A stretch of DNA of 64,000 nt, from the NCBI GenBank assembly GCA_950075865.1, contig CATMVA010000013.1:1-64000 (forward strand), in the 5' to 3' direction. The position numbers and the translations under genes were made by a program. How positions within the stretch are numbered: position 1 is the first letter of the stretch; each line of letters begins with the position of its first letter. This DNA comes from an uncultured Oscillospiraceae bacterium. GTDB taxonomy: Bacteria; Bacillota; Clostridia; Oscillospirales; Oscillospiraceae. This document shows positions 1 to 7,625 of this stretch, piece after piece. Under the pieces are notes generated by a model that was given only the letters and a program-made list of their open reading frames with translations, made no database searches and was not told the origin of the DNA.

Positions 1-1752
1 CGTTCCAGATCTTGTTGGCAAAGTTCCGCATGGCCTCGCACCGCTCGGGGAGGAAACGCATATCATTGCCGGGAGAGTTGCCTGTGACCAGGTTGAACCG
101 CAGGGCGTCGGCGCCATACTGCTCGGCCACCAGCAGGGGGTCAACACCGTTGCCCAGGCTCTTGGACATCTTCCGCCCCTTGTCGTCCCGGACCAGGCCG
201 TGGATCAGCACCGTGTGGAAGGGGGGCTTGCCGGTATGCTCACAGGCCGAGAAGATCATCCGTGCCACCCAGAAGAAAATGATGTCATAACCTGTGACCA
301 GCACGTCGGTGGGATAGAAATACTTAAAGTCCTCGGTCTCCTCGGGCCAGCCCAAGGTGGAGAAAGGCCACAATGCGCTGGAGAACCAGGTATCCAACAC
401 GTCCTCCTCCTGACGGATGTGCTTGCTGCCGCAGTGACAGCACTGGGTGGGATCGGTCTCGCTCACCGTCATCTCGCCGCAGTCCTCACACTGCCAGGCC
501 GGGATCCGGTGTCCCCACCAAAGCTGCCGGGAAATACACCAGTCCTTGATGTTCTCCATCCAGTTGATATAAGTCTTGGAGAACCGGTCGGGGACGAACT
601 TGGTCTCCCCTTCCCGCACCACCCGCAGGGCCTCCTTGGCCAGGGGCTCCATCTTCACAAACCACTGGGCCGAAATGAGGGGTTCCACGTCCTTGTGGCA
701 GCGGGAGCAGGTGCCCACATTGTGCTGGTGGGGCTCCACCTTCACCAGGTAGCCCTGCTCCTCCAGGTCGGCTACGATAGCCTTCCGGGCCTCGTACCGG
801 TCCATACCGGAGTACTTGCCGTACCCCTCCACCACCTTGCCGTTATCGTCCAGTACCCGGATGGTCTCCAGGTTGTGGCGCAGGCCCACCTCAAAGTCGT
901 TGGGGTCGTGGGCAGGCGTCATCTTCACGCAGCCGGTGCCGAAGGCCGTGTCCACATAAGCGTCAGCCACAATGGGCATCTCCCGGCCCACCAGGGGCAG
1001 GATGCACTTTTTGCCCACGATGTCGGTATACCGCTCGTCCTCCGGGTTCACCGCCACGCCGGTATCCCCCAGCATGGTCTCGGGCCGGGTGGTGGCCACG
1101 ATGACCCACTTGTCCTTCTCCCCGGCAATGGGGTAGCGGATGTGCCAGAGATGCCCGGGCTTGTCCTGGTACTCCACCTCCACGTCGGAAAGGGCAGTGA
1201 CGCAGTGGGGACACCAGTTGATGATCCGGGAGCCCTTGTAGATAAGGCCCTTGTTGTAGAGGGAGACAAACACATGACGGACCGCCTTGCTCAGCCCCTC
1301 GTCCATGGTGAACCGGGCCCGGTCCCAGTCGCAGGAGACACCCATCTTCTTCTGCTGCTCCACGATGCGGGCGCCGTACTTGGCCTTCCAGTCCCACACC
1401 CGCTCCAGGAACTTCTCCCGGCCCAGGTCGTAACGGCTGAGCCCCTCGGTCTCCCGCAGGTTCTCCTCCACCTTGGCCTGGGTAGCAATGCCGGCGTGGT
1501 CACAGCCGGGCACCCACAATGCGGCGTACCCCTCCATGCGCTTGAAGCGGATGAGGATGTCCTGCAGCGTGCAGTCCATAGCGTGACCCATGTGGAGCTG
1601 GCCCGTCACGTTGGGGGGCGGCATGGAGATGGTAAAGGCCTTCTTGTCCGGATCCCGGTGGGCCTTGAAGCAGCCCTTCTTCTCCCACATCTCATAGATA
1701 CGGCCTTCCACCTCTTGGGGCTCATAGGCCTTGGGCAGTTCTTTGCTCATAT
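1..1752 (-). CDS. valS: Valyl-tRNA synthetase, N-terminal 584 residues (3' end beyond window)
   Basis: Charges tRNA-Val with valine in the cytoplasm (class Ia synthetase). The HIGH motif reads HMGH at residues 53-56 after PPPNVTG, and KMSKS lies near residue 526. Between them are the editing (CP1) region with [11 protein letters not shown], the zinc-ribbon-like pairs CSRC and CEDCG, and [13 protein letters not shown]. The ATG at 1752 follows AAGGAG at a good distance. The gene runs off the left edge, so the anticodon-binding and coiled-coil regions are not visible. It lies 22 bp behind the YcxB-like gene and has no obvious promoter of its own, so it should be transcribed from the T-box leader upstream. 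Identity is certain from motifs and length. Confidence 0.98.
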
Positions 1753-1774
1753 CAAACACTCCTTATCCTTGTCC

Positions 1775-2335
1775 TTACTTGATTTTGATCAATTCTTTTC
1801 CGCACTTCTGGGCGACCCAGGATCCAAAAATGTCCGCATCTCCCGCCAGGAAAGAATCCTTACGGATCATATAGGCAGTCCTTGCATCCAGAAAAAGAAA
1901 AACATGCGTAGGGCTCTCCACCACTCTATCGATGACGGAATACTGACAGCAGGTATCACTCACCGGGGTATGCAGCTTAAATTCATTTTCTGAAAACCAC
2001 CACGCAAGCTCTACCCCTTTGTCTTTATAGTTTTTCCATGACAAACCCGAGAGAAGGGCCCCGATCTTTCCGGGAAAAGATACCAGCACCCCAAAAATGA
2101 GTGCCATGACAACACCATAAATCAACATTCTTTTCGATTCTTCCGGCAGCCCTGGCAAAAGCCGCGGAAAGGATAACACCAGATAAACTCCGGAGAACAG
2201 CAAAAGCCCGCCCCAAAATCTCCGAAAACCCCGTCCTATTTTGTCCATCGTTTTTAAGGGCTTTGTACGTGTTGCCGCCACATTCAGCGCCTTCAGATCG
2301 CTCTTGCTGTATACTTCTCTGACTTCAAATTCCAT
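1775..2335 (-). CDS. YcxB-like two-TM membrane protein between T-box and valS
   Basis: The product is 186 residues when started at ATG 2335, behind a G-rich SD-like run. The longer reading frame to 2419 runs through the T-box terminator and antiterminator and is therefore not credible. Two hydrophobic segments lie near residues 35-52 and 65-84, followed by a soluble C-terminal half with SENEFKLHTPVSDTCCQYSVIDRVVES. This is the layout of the YcxB-like C-terminal family, whose function is unknown. The gene sits between the T-box leader and valS with only 22 bp to valS, so it probably responds to tRNA-Val charging. The family assignment is by pattern and moderately sure; the coding call is solid. 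Confidence 0.75.
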   Translation of the reverse strand: MEFEVREVYSKSDLKALNVAATRTKPLKTMDKIGRGFRRFWGGLLLFSGVYLVLSFPRLLPGLPEESKRMLIYGVVMALIFGVLVSFPGKIGALLSGLSWKNYKDKGVELAWWFSENEFKLHTPVSDTCCQYSVIDRVVESPTHVFLFLDARTAYMIRKDSFLAGDADIFGSWVAQKCGKELIKIK

Positions 2336-2349
2336 CCGGCCATCCCCCC

Positions 2350-2590
2350 AATAAAAACCGCCCCGAAGCCTTTCGGCCTCAGGGCGGAATGATCCGCGGT
2401 ACCACCTGAATTCGGGCATGCTCTGCCCGCACTCTTACCCCGTAACGAGGGAAACGGCAGAGCCTACTTTTGGTTCAGCTCCGCGGCTCCAGGGCGACCT
2501 TCCGTTCCGGGTTCCCGAAGCCTTGCACCATCCGGCTCCTCTCTCTGCGTCCCCCGGGGCGTACTCCTCCCCTTCACTGCCTTTACCGAA
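2350..2590 (-). promoter_or_regulatory. T-box leader (tRNA-Val sensing)
   Basis: Read on the minus strand, the leader holds a purine-rich AGAGAG start of stem I (about 2540), GGTGCAAGG in the distal stem I region, and the canonical T-box GGTGGTACCGCGG at 2394-2406. A terminator hairpin plus T-run follows at 2353-2388. GAAGGTCG at 2495-2502 places GTC (Val) at 2496-2498 as the likely specifier, which agrees with valS downstream. Uncharged tRNA-Val should pair with the specifier and the T-box bulge and favour readthrough. The specifier was placed by eye and not by folding. Confidence 0.92.
2353..2388 (-). terminator. T-box attenuator terminator
   Basis: CCGCCCTGAGGCC, a GAAA loop and GGCTTCGGGGCGG form a 13-bp stem with a few G-U pairs, followed by TTTTT on the minus strand. 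Its 5' part competes with the T-box antiterminator immediately upstream. Confidence 0.88.
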
Positions 2591-2592
2591 AC

Positions 2593-2621
2593 AGTATAGC
2601 CGTCTTTGGGGGAAAAGTCAA
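2593..2621 (-). promoter_or_regulatory. Sigma-A promoter of the T-box/ycxB-like/valS unit
   Basis: On the minus strand TTGACT (2621-2616), a 17-bp spacer and TATACT (2598-2593) form a near-consensus promoter. Transcription would begin near 2586, just ahead of stem I of the T-box. Confidence 0.85.
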
Positions 2622-2708
2622 GAAAAAACGTTGCAATCCGCTCCCTTCCGTGATACTCTTAAAGGCAGAAGAAGGGCTGTCTGCCCGGAAAGAAAGGAGC
2701 ACTTTTAT

Positions 2709-3773
2709 ATGAATGCGCTCAGCTTGAACAGCGTCGTCCTTTCCGAAAACGAAAAGGAGCTGGTTCTCCTGGACCAGACCCTCCTCCCCAACGAGGTCAA
2801 GTACCTGCATCTCACCCAGCCCGAGGACATCTGGGAGGCCATCTATTCCCTCCGGGTCCGGGGCGCCCCCGCCATCGGGGTAGCCGCCGCTTACGGCATT
2901 TACCTGATCTCCGCCCAGCTTGACACCGACGACATGGCCGCTTTCTGCGCCAATTTCCGCAAGCAGAAGGAATACCTGGACTCGGCCCGCCCCACCGCCG
3001 TCAACCTGTCCTGGGCCCTGAACCGAATGGAGAAGGTACTGGACGAAAATAAGAACGTCCTCCCTGTCCCTGATATGAAGAATCGTCTCCTTCAGGAGGC
3101 CCACGCCATCCGGGAGGAGGACATCGCCATCAGCCGCGCCATTGGCTCTCTGGGCTTTGACCTTCTCCACCCCGGAGACGGAATCCTGACCCACTGCAAC
3201 GCCGGCACCCTGGCCACCGCCAAATACGGCACCGCCCTGGCCCCCGTCTACATGGCCCTGGAGAACGGCTGGAGCGACCTGCGGGTCTACTGTGACGAGA
3301 CCCGCCCCCTCCTTCAGGGAGCCCGGCTCTCCGCCTTTGAGATGCAGACCGCCGGGGTGGACACCACCCTCCTCTGCGACAATATGGCCTCCCTGGCCAT
3401 GCGGCGGGGCCTTATCGATATCATCTTCGTGGGCTGTGACCGGATGGCGGCCAACGGCGACTTTGCCAACAAGATCGGTACCAGCGCCGTGGCCATCCTG
3501 GCCAGGCACTACGGTATCCCCTTCTACGTCTGCGTCCCCACCACCTCCATCGACCTGTCCATCCCCGACGGCGACCACATCGTCATCGAGGAACGCAAGA
3601 GCGAGGAGGTCACCGAGATGTGGTACGCCAAGCGCATGGCCCCCGAGGGGGTCAAAGTCTTCAACCCGGCCTTCGACGTCACCGACCACGACCTGGTCAC
3701 CGGGGTCATCACCGAGAAGGGCATCGCCTGCGCCCCCTTCGGCGACGCGTTCCACGCCCTCGGCATCTGTTAA
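2709..3773 (+). CDS. mtnA: S-methyl-5-thioribose-1-phosphate isomerase
   Basis: Converts methylthioribose-1-phosphate to methylthioribulose-1-phosphate in methylthioadenosine salvage. The 354 residues match the family's usual length. RGAPAIG lies near residue 47, the catalytic Cys is C163 in CNAGTLAT, and the catalytic Asp is D244 in VGCDRMAANGDFANKIGT. ATG 2709 follows AAAGGAG with 9-bp spacing, whereas the upstream extension crosses the T-box region of the opposite strand and is rejected. No mtnK, mtnB or other salvage gene lies nearby, so the enzyme is an orphan here and may serve a shunt or a promiscuous sugar-phosphate isomerisation. eIF2B-alpha-like relatives share the fold, but the active-site pair favours MtnA. 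Confidence 0.95.
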   Translation: MNALSLNSVVLSENEKELVLLDQTLLPNEVKYLHLTQPEDIWEAIYSLRVRGAPAIGVAAAYGIYLISAQLDTDDMAAFCANFRKQKEYLDSARPTAVNLSWALNRMEKVLDENKNVLPVPDMKNRLLQEAHAIREEDIAISRAIGSLGFDLLHPGDGILTHCNAGTLATAKYGTALAPVYMALENGWSDLRVYCDETRPLLQGARLSAFEMQTAGVDTTLLCDNMASLAMRRGLIDIIFVGCDRMAANGDFANKIGTSAVAILARHYGIPFYVCVPTTSIDLSIPDGDHIVIEERKSEEVTEMWYAKRMAPEGVKVFNPAFDVTDHDLVTGVITEKGIACAPFGDAFHALGIC

Positions 3774-3790
3774 GCCCTTCCCCTGTACAC

Positions 3791-3835
3791 AGCAACAGCC
3801 CCGACGCTCTCAGCGTCGGGGCTGTTGCTTTTTTT
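3791..3835 (+). terminator. Intrinsic terminator after mtnA
   Basis: AGCAACAGCCCCGACGC pairs perfectly with its complement around a short CTCTCA loop and is followed by T7. Confidence 0.93.
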
Positions 3836-3841
3836 GGCTTG

Positions 3842-4360
3842 TTAAAAGAACCAGCCCTTTTTCCTCTCTCCGCTCTGGGGCTTGGGCCGGCAGTCCACCA
3901 GTCGGCAGTTCAGGCTGTCGCCGTCACTCTCGATGACTCCATACGTGGCCTGGGGCAGCCCGCTCACCGTGCCGGGATTCATCACCCACAGCTCCCCCTC
4001 CAGAAAACAGGTAGGCGTGTGGGTATGTCCAAACAGGACCGCCTGGACCCCCCGGGCCCGGGCTTCGTTCATCAGCATACCGATCCCTAACTTCACCTGA
4101 TAGGTGTGGCCGTGGAGCAGCCAGATTCGTTTCCCGTCCAGAAAGCTCTCCCTCTCCTCCGGGTCCTCCTCGTCGCCGCTGTACCCGTCGCAGTTGCCCC
4201 GTACCCAGTCCATGGGCAGATTTGGGTAATCCCACTGGAGCTGCCGGGCGTCCCGGACCATGTCCCCCAGATGGAACACCCAGTCGGGCTTTTCAGCCTC
4301 CACCGCCCGGCGCATGTGGTCCAGCTTGCCATGGGAATCGGAAAATACCAAACACTTCAT
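3842..4360 (-). CDS. YfcE/MJ0936-type metallophosphoesterase
   Basis: A 172-residue calcineurin-like phosphoesterase of the small YfcE class, which hydrolyses phosphodiesters with a two-metal centre. Metal ligands appear in order: D-S-H at residues 8-10 (FSDSHG), GD near 32 (HLGDM), GNCD near 56, GH near 83 (LLHGHTY) and GHTH near 112. ATG 4360 gives the family's usual N-terminus MKCLVFSDSHG. The gene converges on mtnA and is divergent from the small-gene cluster at 4434. The family is sure; the physiological substrate is not. Confidence 0.9.
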   Translation of the reverse strand: MKCLVFSDSHGKLDHMRRAVEAEKPDWVFHLGDMVRDARQLQWDYPNLPMDWVRGNCDGYSGDEEDPEERESFLDGKRIWLLHGHTYQVKLGIGMLMNEARARGVQAVLFGHTHTPTCFLEGELWVMNPGTVSGLPQATYGVIESDGDSLNCRLVDCRPKPQSGERKKGWFF

Positions 4361-4433
4361 ACAGAGTCACCTTTCTCGCTCCCGCTCATAGAATGGAGGG
4401 AAGCCAAATAAATTGTGTATGGAGGGAACCGCT

Positions 4434-4712
4434 ATGCCTCAGAATGATCCTGCCATGGAGGCCCTGAAAAAGGATCCCCAGGCCGCCAAACTGCTGAGCG
4501 ACCCCGCCGGGCTCCAGGCCCTGCTCTCCGCCCCGGAGACCCAGAAGCTCATGGAGCTTCTGAACCGCAGCGCCGGCGCCTCGCTCCAGACGGCCGCCCA
4601 GGCTGCCGCCAAAGGCAAGCCCCAGGACCTGATGGGGCTTCTGAACCAGGTCATGCAGAGCCCCGAGGGGGCCCAAGCCGTGGAGGGGATCCAGAAAAAA
4701 ACCAAGCAATAA
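4434..4712 (+). CDS. Small conserved-looking protein, first of three-gene unit
   Basis: A 92-residue soluble protein with no recognised domain. ATG 4434 is chosen because GGAGGG (4421-4426) sits 7 bp before it; an in-frame ATG at 4419 overlaps that SD. The N-terminal half carries spaced D-P dipeptides (NDPAMEALKKDPQAAKLL and SDPAGLQALL) with amphipathic helical periodicity. The middle is Ala/Gln-rich and the C-terminus is basic. It is followed at 16 bp by a second small gene that also contains a GDPQAM motif, so the two products may be related or interact. Function unknown. Confidence 0.75.
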   Translation: MPQNDPAMEALKKDPQAAKLLSDPAGLQALLSAPETQKLMELLNRSAGASLQTAAQAAAKGKPQDLMGLLNQVMQSPEGAQAVEGIQKKTKQ

Positions 4713-4728
4713 ACCGGGAGGGATGATG

Positions 4729-5178
4729 ATGGCGGATCTACAGGAACAGTTACAGGCCATTTTAGGGGATCCCCAGGCCATGAGCCAGATCACCGCCATC
4801 GCCCAGACCCTCACCGGGGGAAGCATCCCCTCTGCGCCCCCGCCCCAGGCTCAGGACGTGGACTTCGTCCCGGTGGATGCCCCCGCCCCGGCCGGGCCGT
4901 CCCCCGAAAGCGAGCCCCCCGGTCCGGTCCCCGACCTGTCCGCCCTACTGGGGGGAGGACTGCCCGACATTGATCCCAAGCTCCTCCAGATCGCCCTGCG
5001 GGTCTTTTCGGAATACTCGGCCCAGGATGACCAGAAGGTGGCCCTTCTGACCTCTCTCAAGCCCTTTCTCAAGGCCGAACGGCTGGAAAAAATGGAGAAG
5101 GCCGAAAAGATCGCCCGGCTCAGCCGGGTGGTCCGGGTGGCCGTCCAGGTCTTAAAGGAGGGGGATAGCCATGTATAA
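4729..5178 (+). CDS. Small protein with Pro-rich middle and helical C-terminus, second of three-gene unit
   Basis: A 149-residue product. Three consecutive ATGs (4723, 4726, 4729) follow GGGAGGG; 4729 has the best spacing. The N-terminus (ADLQEQLQAILGDPQAM) is helical and resembles the D-P motif of the preceding protein. Residues about 35-80 are Pro/Ala/Ser-rich and probably flexible. The C-terminal third contains DDQKVALLTSLKPFLKAERLE followed by a basic helix. No signal peptide or membrane segment is seen. The stop overlaps the start of the next gene by 8 bp, implying translational coupling. Function unknown. Confidence 0.75.
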   Translation: MADLQEQLQAILGDPQAMSQITAIAQTLTGGSIPSAPPPQAQDVDFVPVDAPAPAGPSPESEPPGPVPDLSALLGGGLPDIDPKLLQIALRVFSEYSAQDDQKVALLTSLKPFLKAERLEKMEKAEKIARLSRVVRVAVQVLKEGDSHV

Positions 5179-5416
5179 CCCCTACCTGAACCAGAGCTGG
5201 GAAGACCGGGAGGGGCTCTCTTCCTCCGCTCCGGATCCCGCCCATGCCCCGTCCGCCGAAAAGAAGGGCCTGGGCGGTCTGCTGAAAGCCCTGAAGCTGG
5301 AGGACCTGGACACCGGGGACGTGCTCCTGCTCCTCATCCTCCTGTTCCTCTTTCTGGACGACCGGGAGGACAATCTGGAGCTCCTCATCACCCTGGGCCT
5401 TATGCTCCTGTTATAA
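5171..5416 (+). CDS. Small acidic/hydrophobic protein, third of three-gene unit
   Basis: An 81-residue protein beginning MYNPYLNQSWEDREGL, overlapping the upstream gene by 8 bp; the SD GGAGGGGG lies inside the previous coding end. Two leucine-rich segments (DVLLLLILLFLFL and ELLITLGLMLLL) are separated by the acidic spacer DDREDN. The pattern could be two very short membrane segments or an amphipathic hairpin. With its two neighbours it forms a compact tricistronic unit flanked by unrelated genes. No function can be given. Confidence 0.7.
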   Translation: MYNPYLNQSWEDREGLSSSAPDPAHAPSAEKKGLGGLLKALKLEDLDTGDVLLLLILLFLFLDDREDNLELLITLGLMLLL

Positions 5417-5493
5417 GCCCATCGGGAGCGGAAGGATCCCGCCCCATGTAAGGGCCGATGTCCTCATCGGCCCGTTTCCGCCTTACGAGACGG

Positions 5494-6246
5494 TCACTCC
5501 CCCACGGTATGGAGCACCGTTCCGTCGGGCAGGGTGAAATCCCCCGCTGGGGCCGGGACCTCCGGCAGAGAGGCCGACATGGACCACACGGTCTCCTCCC
5601 CCACCACGGTCTCGGCATACCACAGAAGGCCGTTCTCGGCCGAGACCCAGTACCGCTCCGTCTGGCCCAGCTCTGGGATGGCCACCTCCACATATACGCA
5701 AGGGCTGCCCTCTTTATCCTCATAACCGGCCGCCGTGATATCCTCCTTGTTCAGGGCCAGCACATCCTCATAGGTGGGGATGCGCTGGCCTTCCACGTCC
5801 ATCGAGGAACTGTCAGCCGCCCAGGAGACGGCCCGGCCGTCCCCGTCGTACCAGCGCCACACGGTGCCGTCCCCCACCACCGTACAGGCGGTACGCCCGG
5901 TGGGCAGGGTCAGGTCAGCCCTGGTCCAGCCCCCGTCCACCCAGACCGTGGCTGTGGCGCTCTCCCCCTCTAAGGTGGTCACCACCATGCGGGAATAGCT
6001 CTCCAACCGGCTCAGGGCGGCGATGACGCTCTGGACCGTGTCGGGGGTCACCTCCACCCGCTCCCCCTGGGGCTGCTCCACGCCCCCCGGCGCTCCCGAC
6101 TCAGTAGGCGCCGGAGTGGGCAATGTGATGGTTGGGGTGGTGACCCCGAAAAAGCCCAGCCCAAAGCTGGAAAAGACCGCGGCCACGATGACCACCGCGA
6201 TCAGCGCGATCAGAATATTCCGGTTTCGCCTCTCCACAGCGGTCAC
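5494..6246 (-). CDS. Membrane-anchored extracytoplasmic protein, LolA/LppX-like fold suspected
   Basis: The 250-residue protein has a short basic N-terminus, one membrane segment (residues about 11-33, ILIALIAVVIVAAVFSSFGL), a Thr/Pro linker (TTPTITLPTPAPTE) and an outside domain of about 190 residues. The beta-rich pattern (SYSRMVVTTLEGES, ATVWVDGGWTRADL, TVVGDGTVWRWYDGDG, ERYWVSAENGLLW) recalls lipoprotein-carrier-like domains of Firmicutes. That resemblance is by pattern only. ATG 6246 follows GGAGGTG. The long 5' region to wecB carries the phased repeat array described separately, so this gene may be separately regulated. Confidence 0.8.
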   Translation of the reverse strand: MTAVERRNRNILIALIAVVIVAAVFSSFGLGFFGVTTPTITLPTPAPTESGAPGGVEQPQGERVEVTPDTVQSVIAALSRLESYSRMVVTTLEGESATATVWVDGGWTRADLTLPTGRTACTVVGDGTVWRWYDGDGRAVSWAADSSSMDVEGQRIPTYEDVLALNKEDITAAGYEDKEGSPCVYVEVAIPELGQTERYWVSAENGLLWYAETVVGEETVWSMSASLPEVPAPAGDFTLPDGTVLHTVGE

Positions 6247-6476
6247 CTCCTTCCAAAGGGGGAACTTTCCCCGACCGTTCCTTCAAACCTGCCGCAAACC
6301 CCCCGAAAGTGGCCCCAAAGCCCTTGAAAACGCCCTCAAAACAGGGGGGAACAGGGGCAAAAGACGTACAACTAAAGTGCAATTCCCTGCAATTTTCCGG
6401 CCCCGCCGAATACAACTCCGGTGCAACCTGAAATACAACCGACGGTACAACCGCCCGTACAACTCTTCCCGACCGC
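6247..6476. repeat. Intergenic element A: phased GTRCAAYT-type array plus CA-rich part
   Basis: On the + strand, 6290-6360 is rich in C and A with CCCTTGAAAACGCCCTCAAAA, and 6366-6464 holds eight octamers close to GTRCAAYT. They start at 6366, 6377, 6387, 6410, 6421, 6433, 6445 and 6457. Steps are 10-12 bp, plus one of 23. The element separates wecB from the downstream membrane-anchored protein. Related sequence occurs at 32500-32612 and 53205-53410. Confidence 0.65.
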
Positions 6477-7625
6477 TCAGGCCCCGAACTCAGCCGGGGG
6501 CTTGTCCCGCAGCCCGAAGGTATACTCGATAGCGTCGGCGATGCGCTCGCAGGCATGGCCGTCGCCGTAGGGATTGACGGCGTGGGCCATGGCCTCATAG
6601 GCCAACCGGTCGGTCAGCAGCTCATGGGCCAAGGCCACGATATTGTCATACTCCACCCCGGCCAGCTTGACCGTTCCCGCCTCCACCGCCTCGGGCCGCT
6701 CGGTCTCCCGCCGCAGGACAAGCACCGGCTTGCCCAGGGCAGGGGCCTCCTCCTGCAATCCGCCCGAGTCGGTCATGACCAGATAGCTCCGGGCCATCAG
6801 GTTGTGCATCTCCTCCACATCCAGGGGCGGGATCAGGTACACGTTCTCCATGCCGTCCAGGTGCCGGTGGGCTGCCTCCTGGACCACCGGGGACAGATGG
6901 ACCGGATAGACAAGCTCCACCTCGGGGTGGGTCCCCGCCAGATGGACCAGGGCCGCCATAATGTCCTCCATGGGCTGCCCATAGTTCTCTCTCCGGTGGC
7001 AGGTCACCGTGATGACCTTTTTCCCTTGATAGTCCAGGGTATTCAGTACCTCTGTACCGAAGGAAAAATCCTCCCGCACCGTGGTGGCCATGGCATCAAT
7101 GACCGTATTTCCCGTCAAGTAAATTCCCTTTTCGATCCCCTCACGGCGCAGGTTTTCCCGGTTGGCCGCCGTGGGGCTGAAATGGAGGTTGGCCAGGTCC
7201 CCGATGAGAGTCCGGTTCATCTCCTCCGGGTAGGGGGAATAGCGGTCATAGGTCCGCAGCCCGGCCTCCACATGTCCCACGGGGATCTTCCCGTAGAAAG
7301 CAGCCAGAGCCGCCGAGAAAGCGGTGGAAGTGTCCCCGTGGACCAACACTAAATCGGGCCTGGCCTCCTGAAGGGCCCTCTCCAGCCCCAGCAGACACTT
7401 GGTTGTGATGGTGGACAATGTCTGCCTGGGCTCCATGATGTCCAGGTCATAGTCCGGCTTGATCTTGAAAATGTCCAGCACGCTGTCCAGCATCTCCCGG
7501 TGCTGGGCGGTGACACAACAAAGGCTCTCCACGTCCTTGCGGCGGGAGAGCTCTTTGACCAGAGGGGCCATCTTGATGGCCTCCGGCCGGGTGCCGAAGA
7601 CCGACATCACACGGATCGGAGTCAT
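6477..7625 (-). CDS. wecB: UDP-N-acetylglucosamine 2-epimerase (non-hydrolysing)
   Basis: Interconverts UDP-GlcNAc and UDP-ManNAc for teichoic-acid linkage units or other surface glycans (mnaA in Bacillus nomenclature). The 382 residues match the family. GTRPEAIKM lies at residues 11-19, HGDTSTAFSA near 95, the HVEAGLRT signature near 117, HRREN near 211, and DSGGLQEEAP near 287. ATG 7625 overlaps the stop of the upstream wecA/tagO gene by 4 bp (ATGA), so the pair is translationally coupled. No ManNAc transferase is present in the window. Confidence 0.96.
   Translation of the reverse strand: MTPIRVMSVFGTRPEAIKMAPLVKELSRRKDVESLCCVTAQHREMLDSVLDIFKIKPDYDLDIMEPRQTLSTITTKCLLGLERALQEARPDLVLVHGDTSTAFSAALAAFYGKIPVGHVEAGLRTYDRYSPYPEEMNRTLIGDLANLHFSPTAANRENLRREGIEKGIYLTGNTVIDAMATTVREDFSFGTEVLNTLDYQGKKVITVTCHRRENYGQPMEDIMAALVHLAGTHPEVELVYPVHLSPVVQEAAHRHLDGMENVYLIPPLDVEEMHNLMARSYLVMTDSGGLQEEAPALGKPVLVLRRETERPEAVEAGTVKLAGVEYDNIVALAHELLTDRLAYEAMAHAVNPYGDGHACERIADAIEYTFGLRDKPPAEFGA

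Noticed and set aside
200-1993. 597-codon open frame on the + strand
   Set aside because: Antisense to valS and part of the YcxB-like gene; no SD and no recognisable domain.
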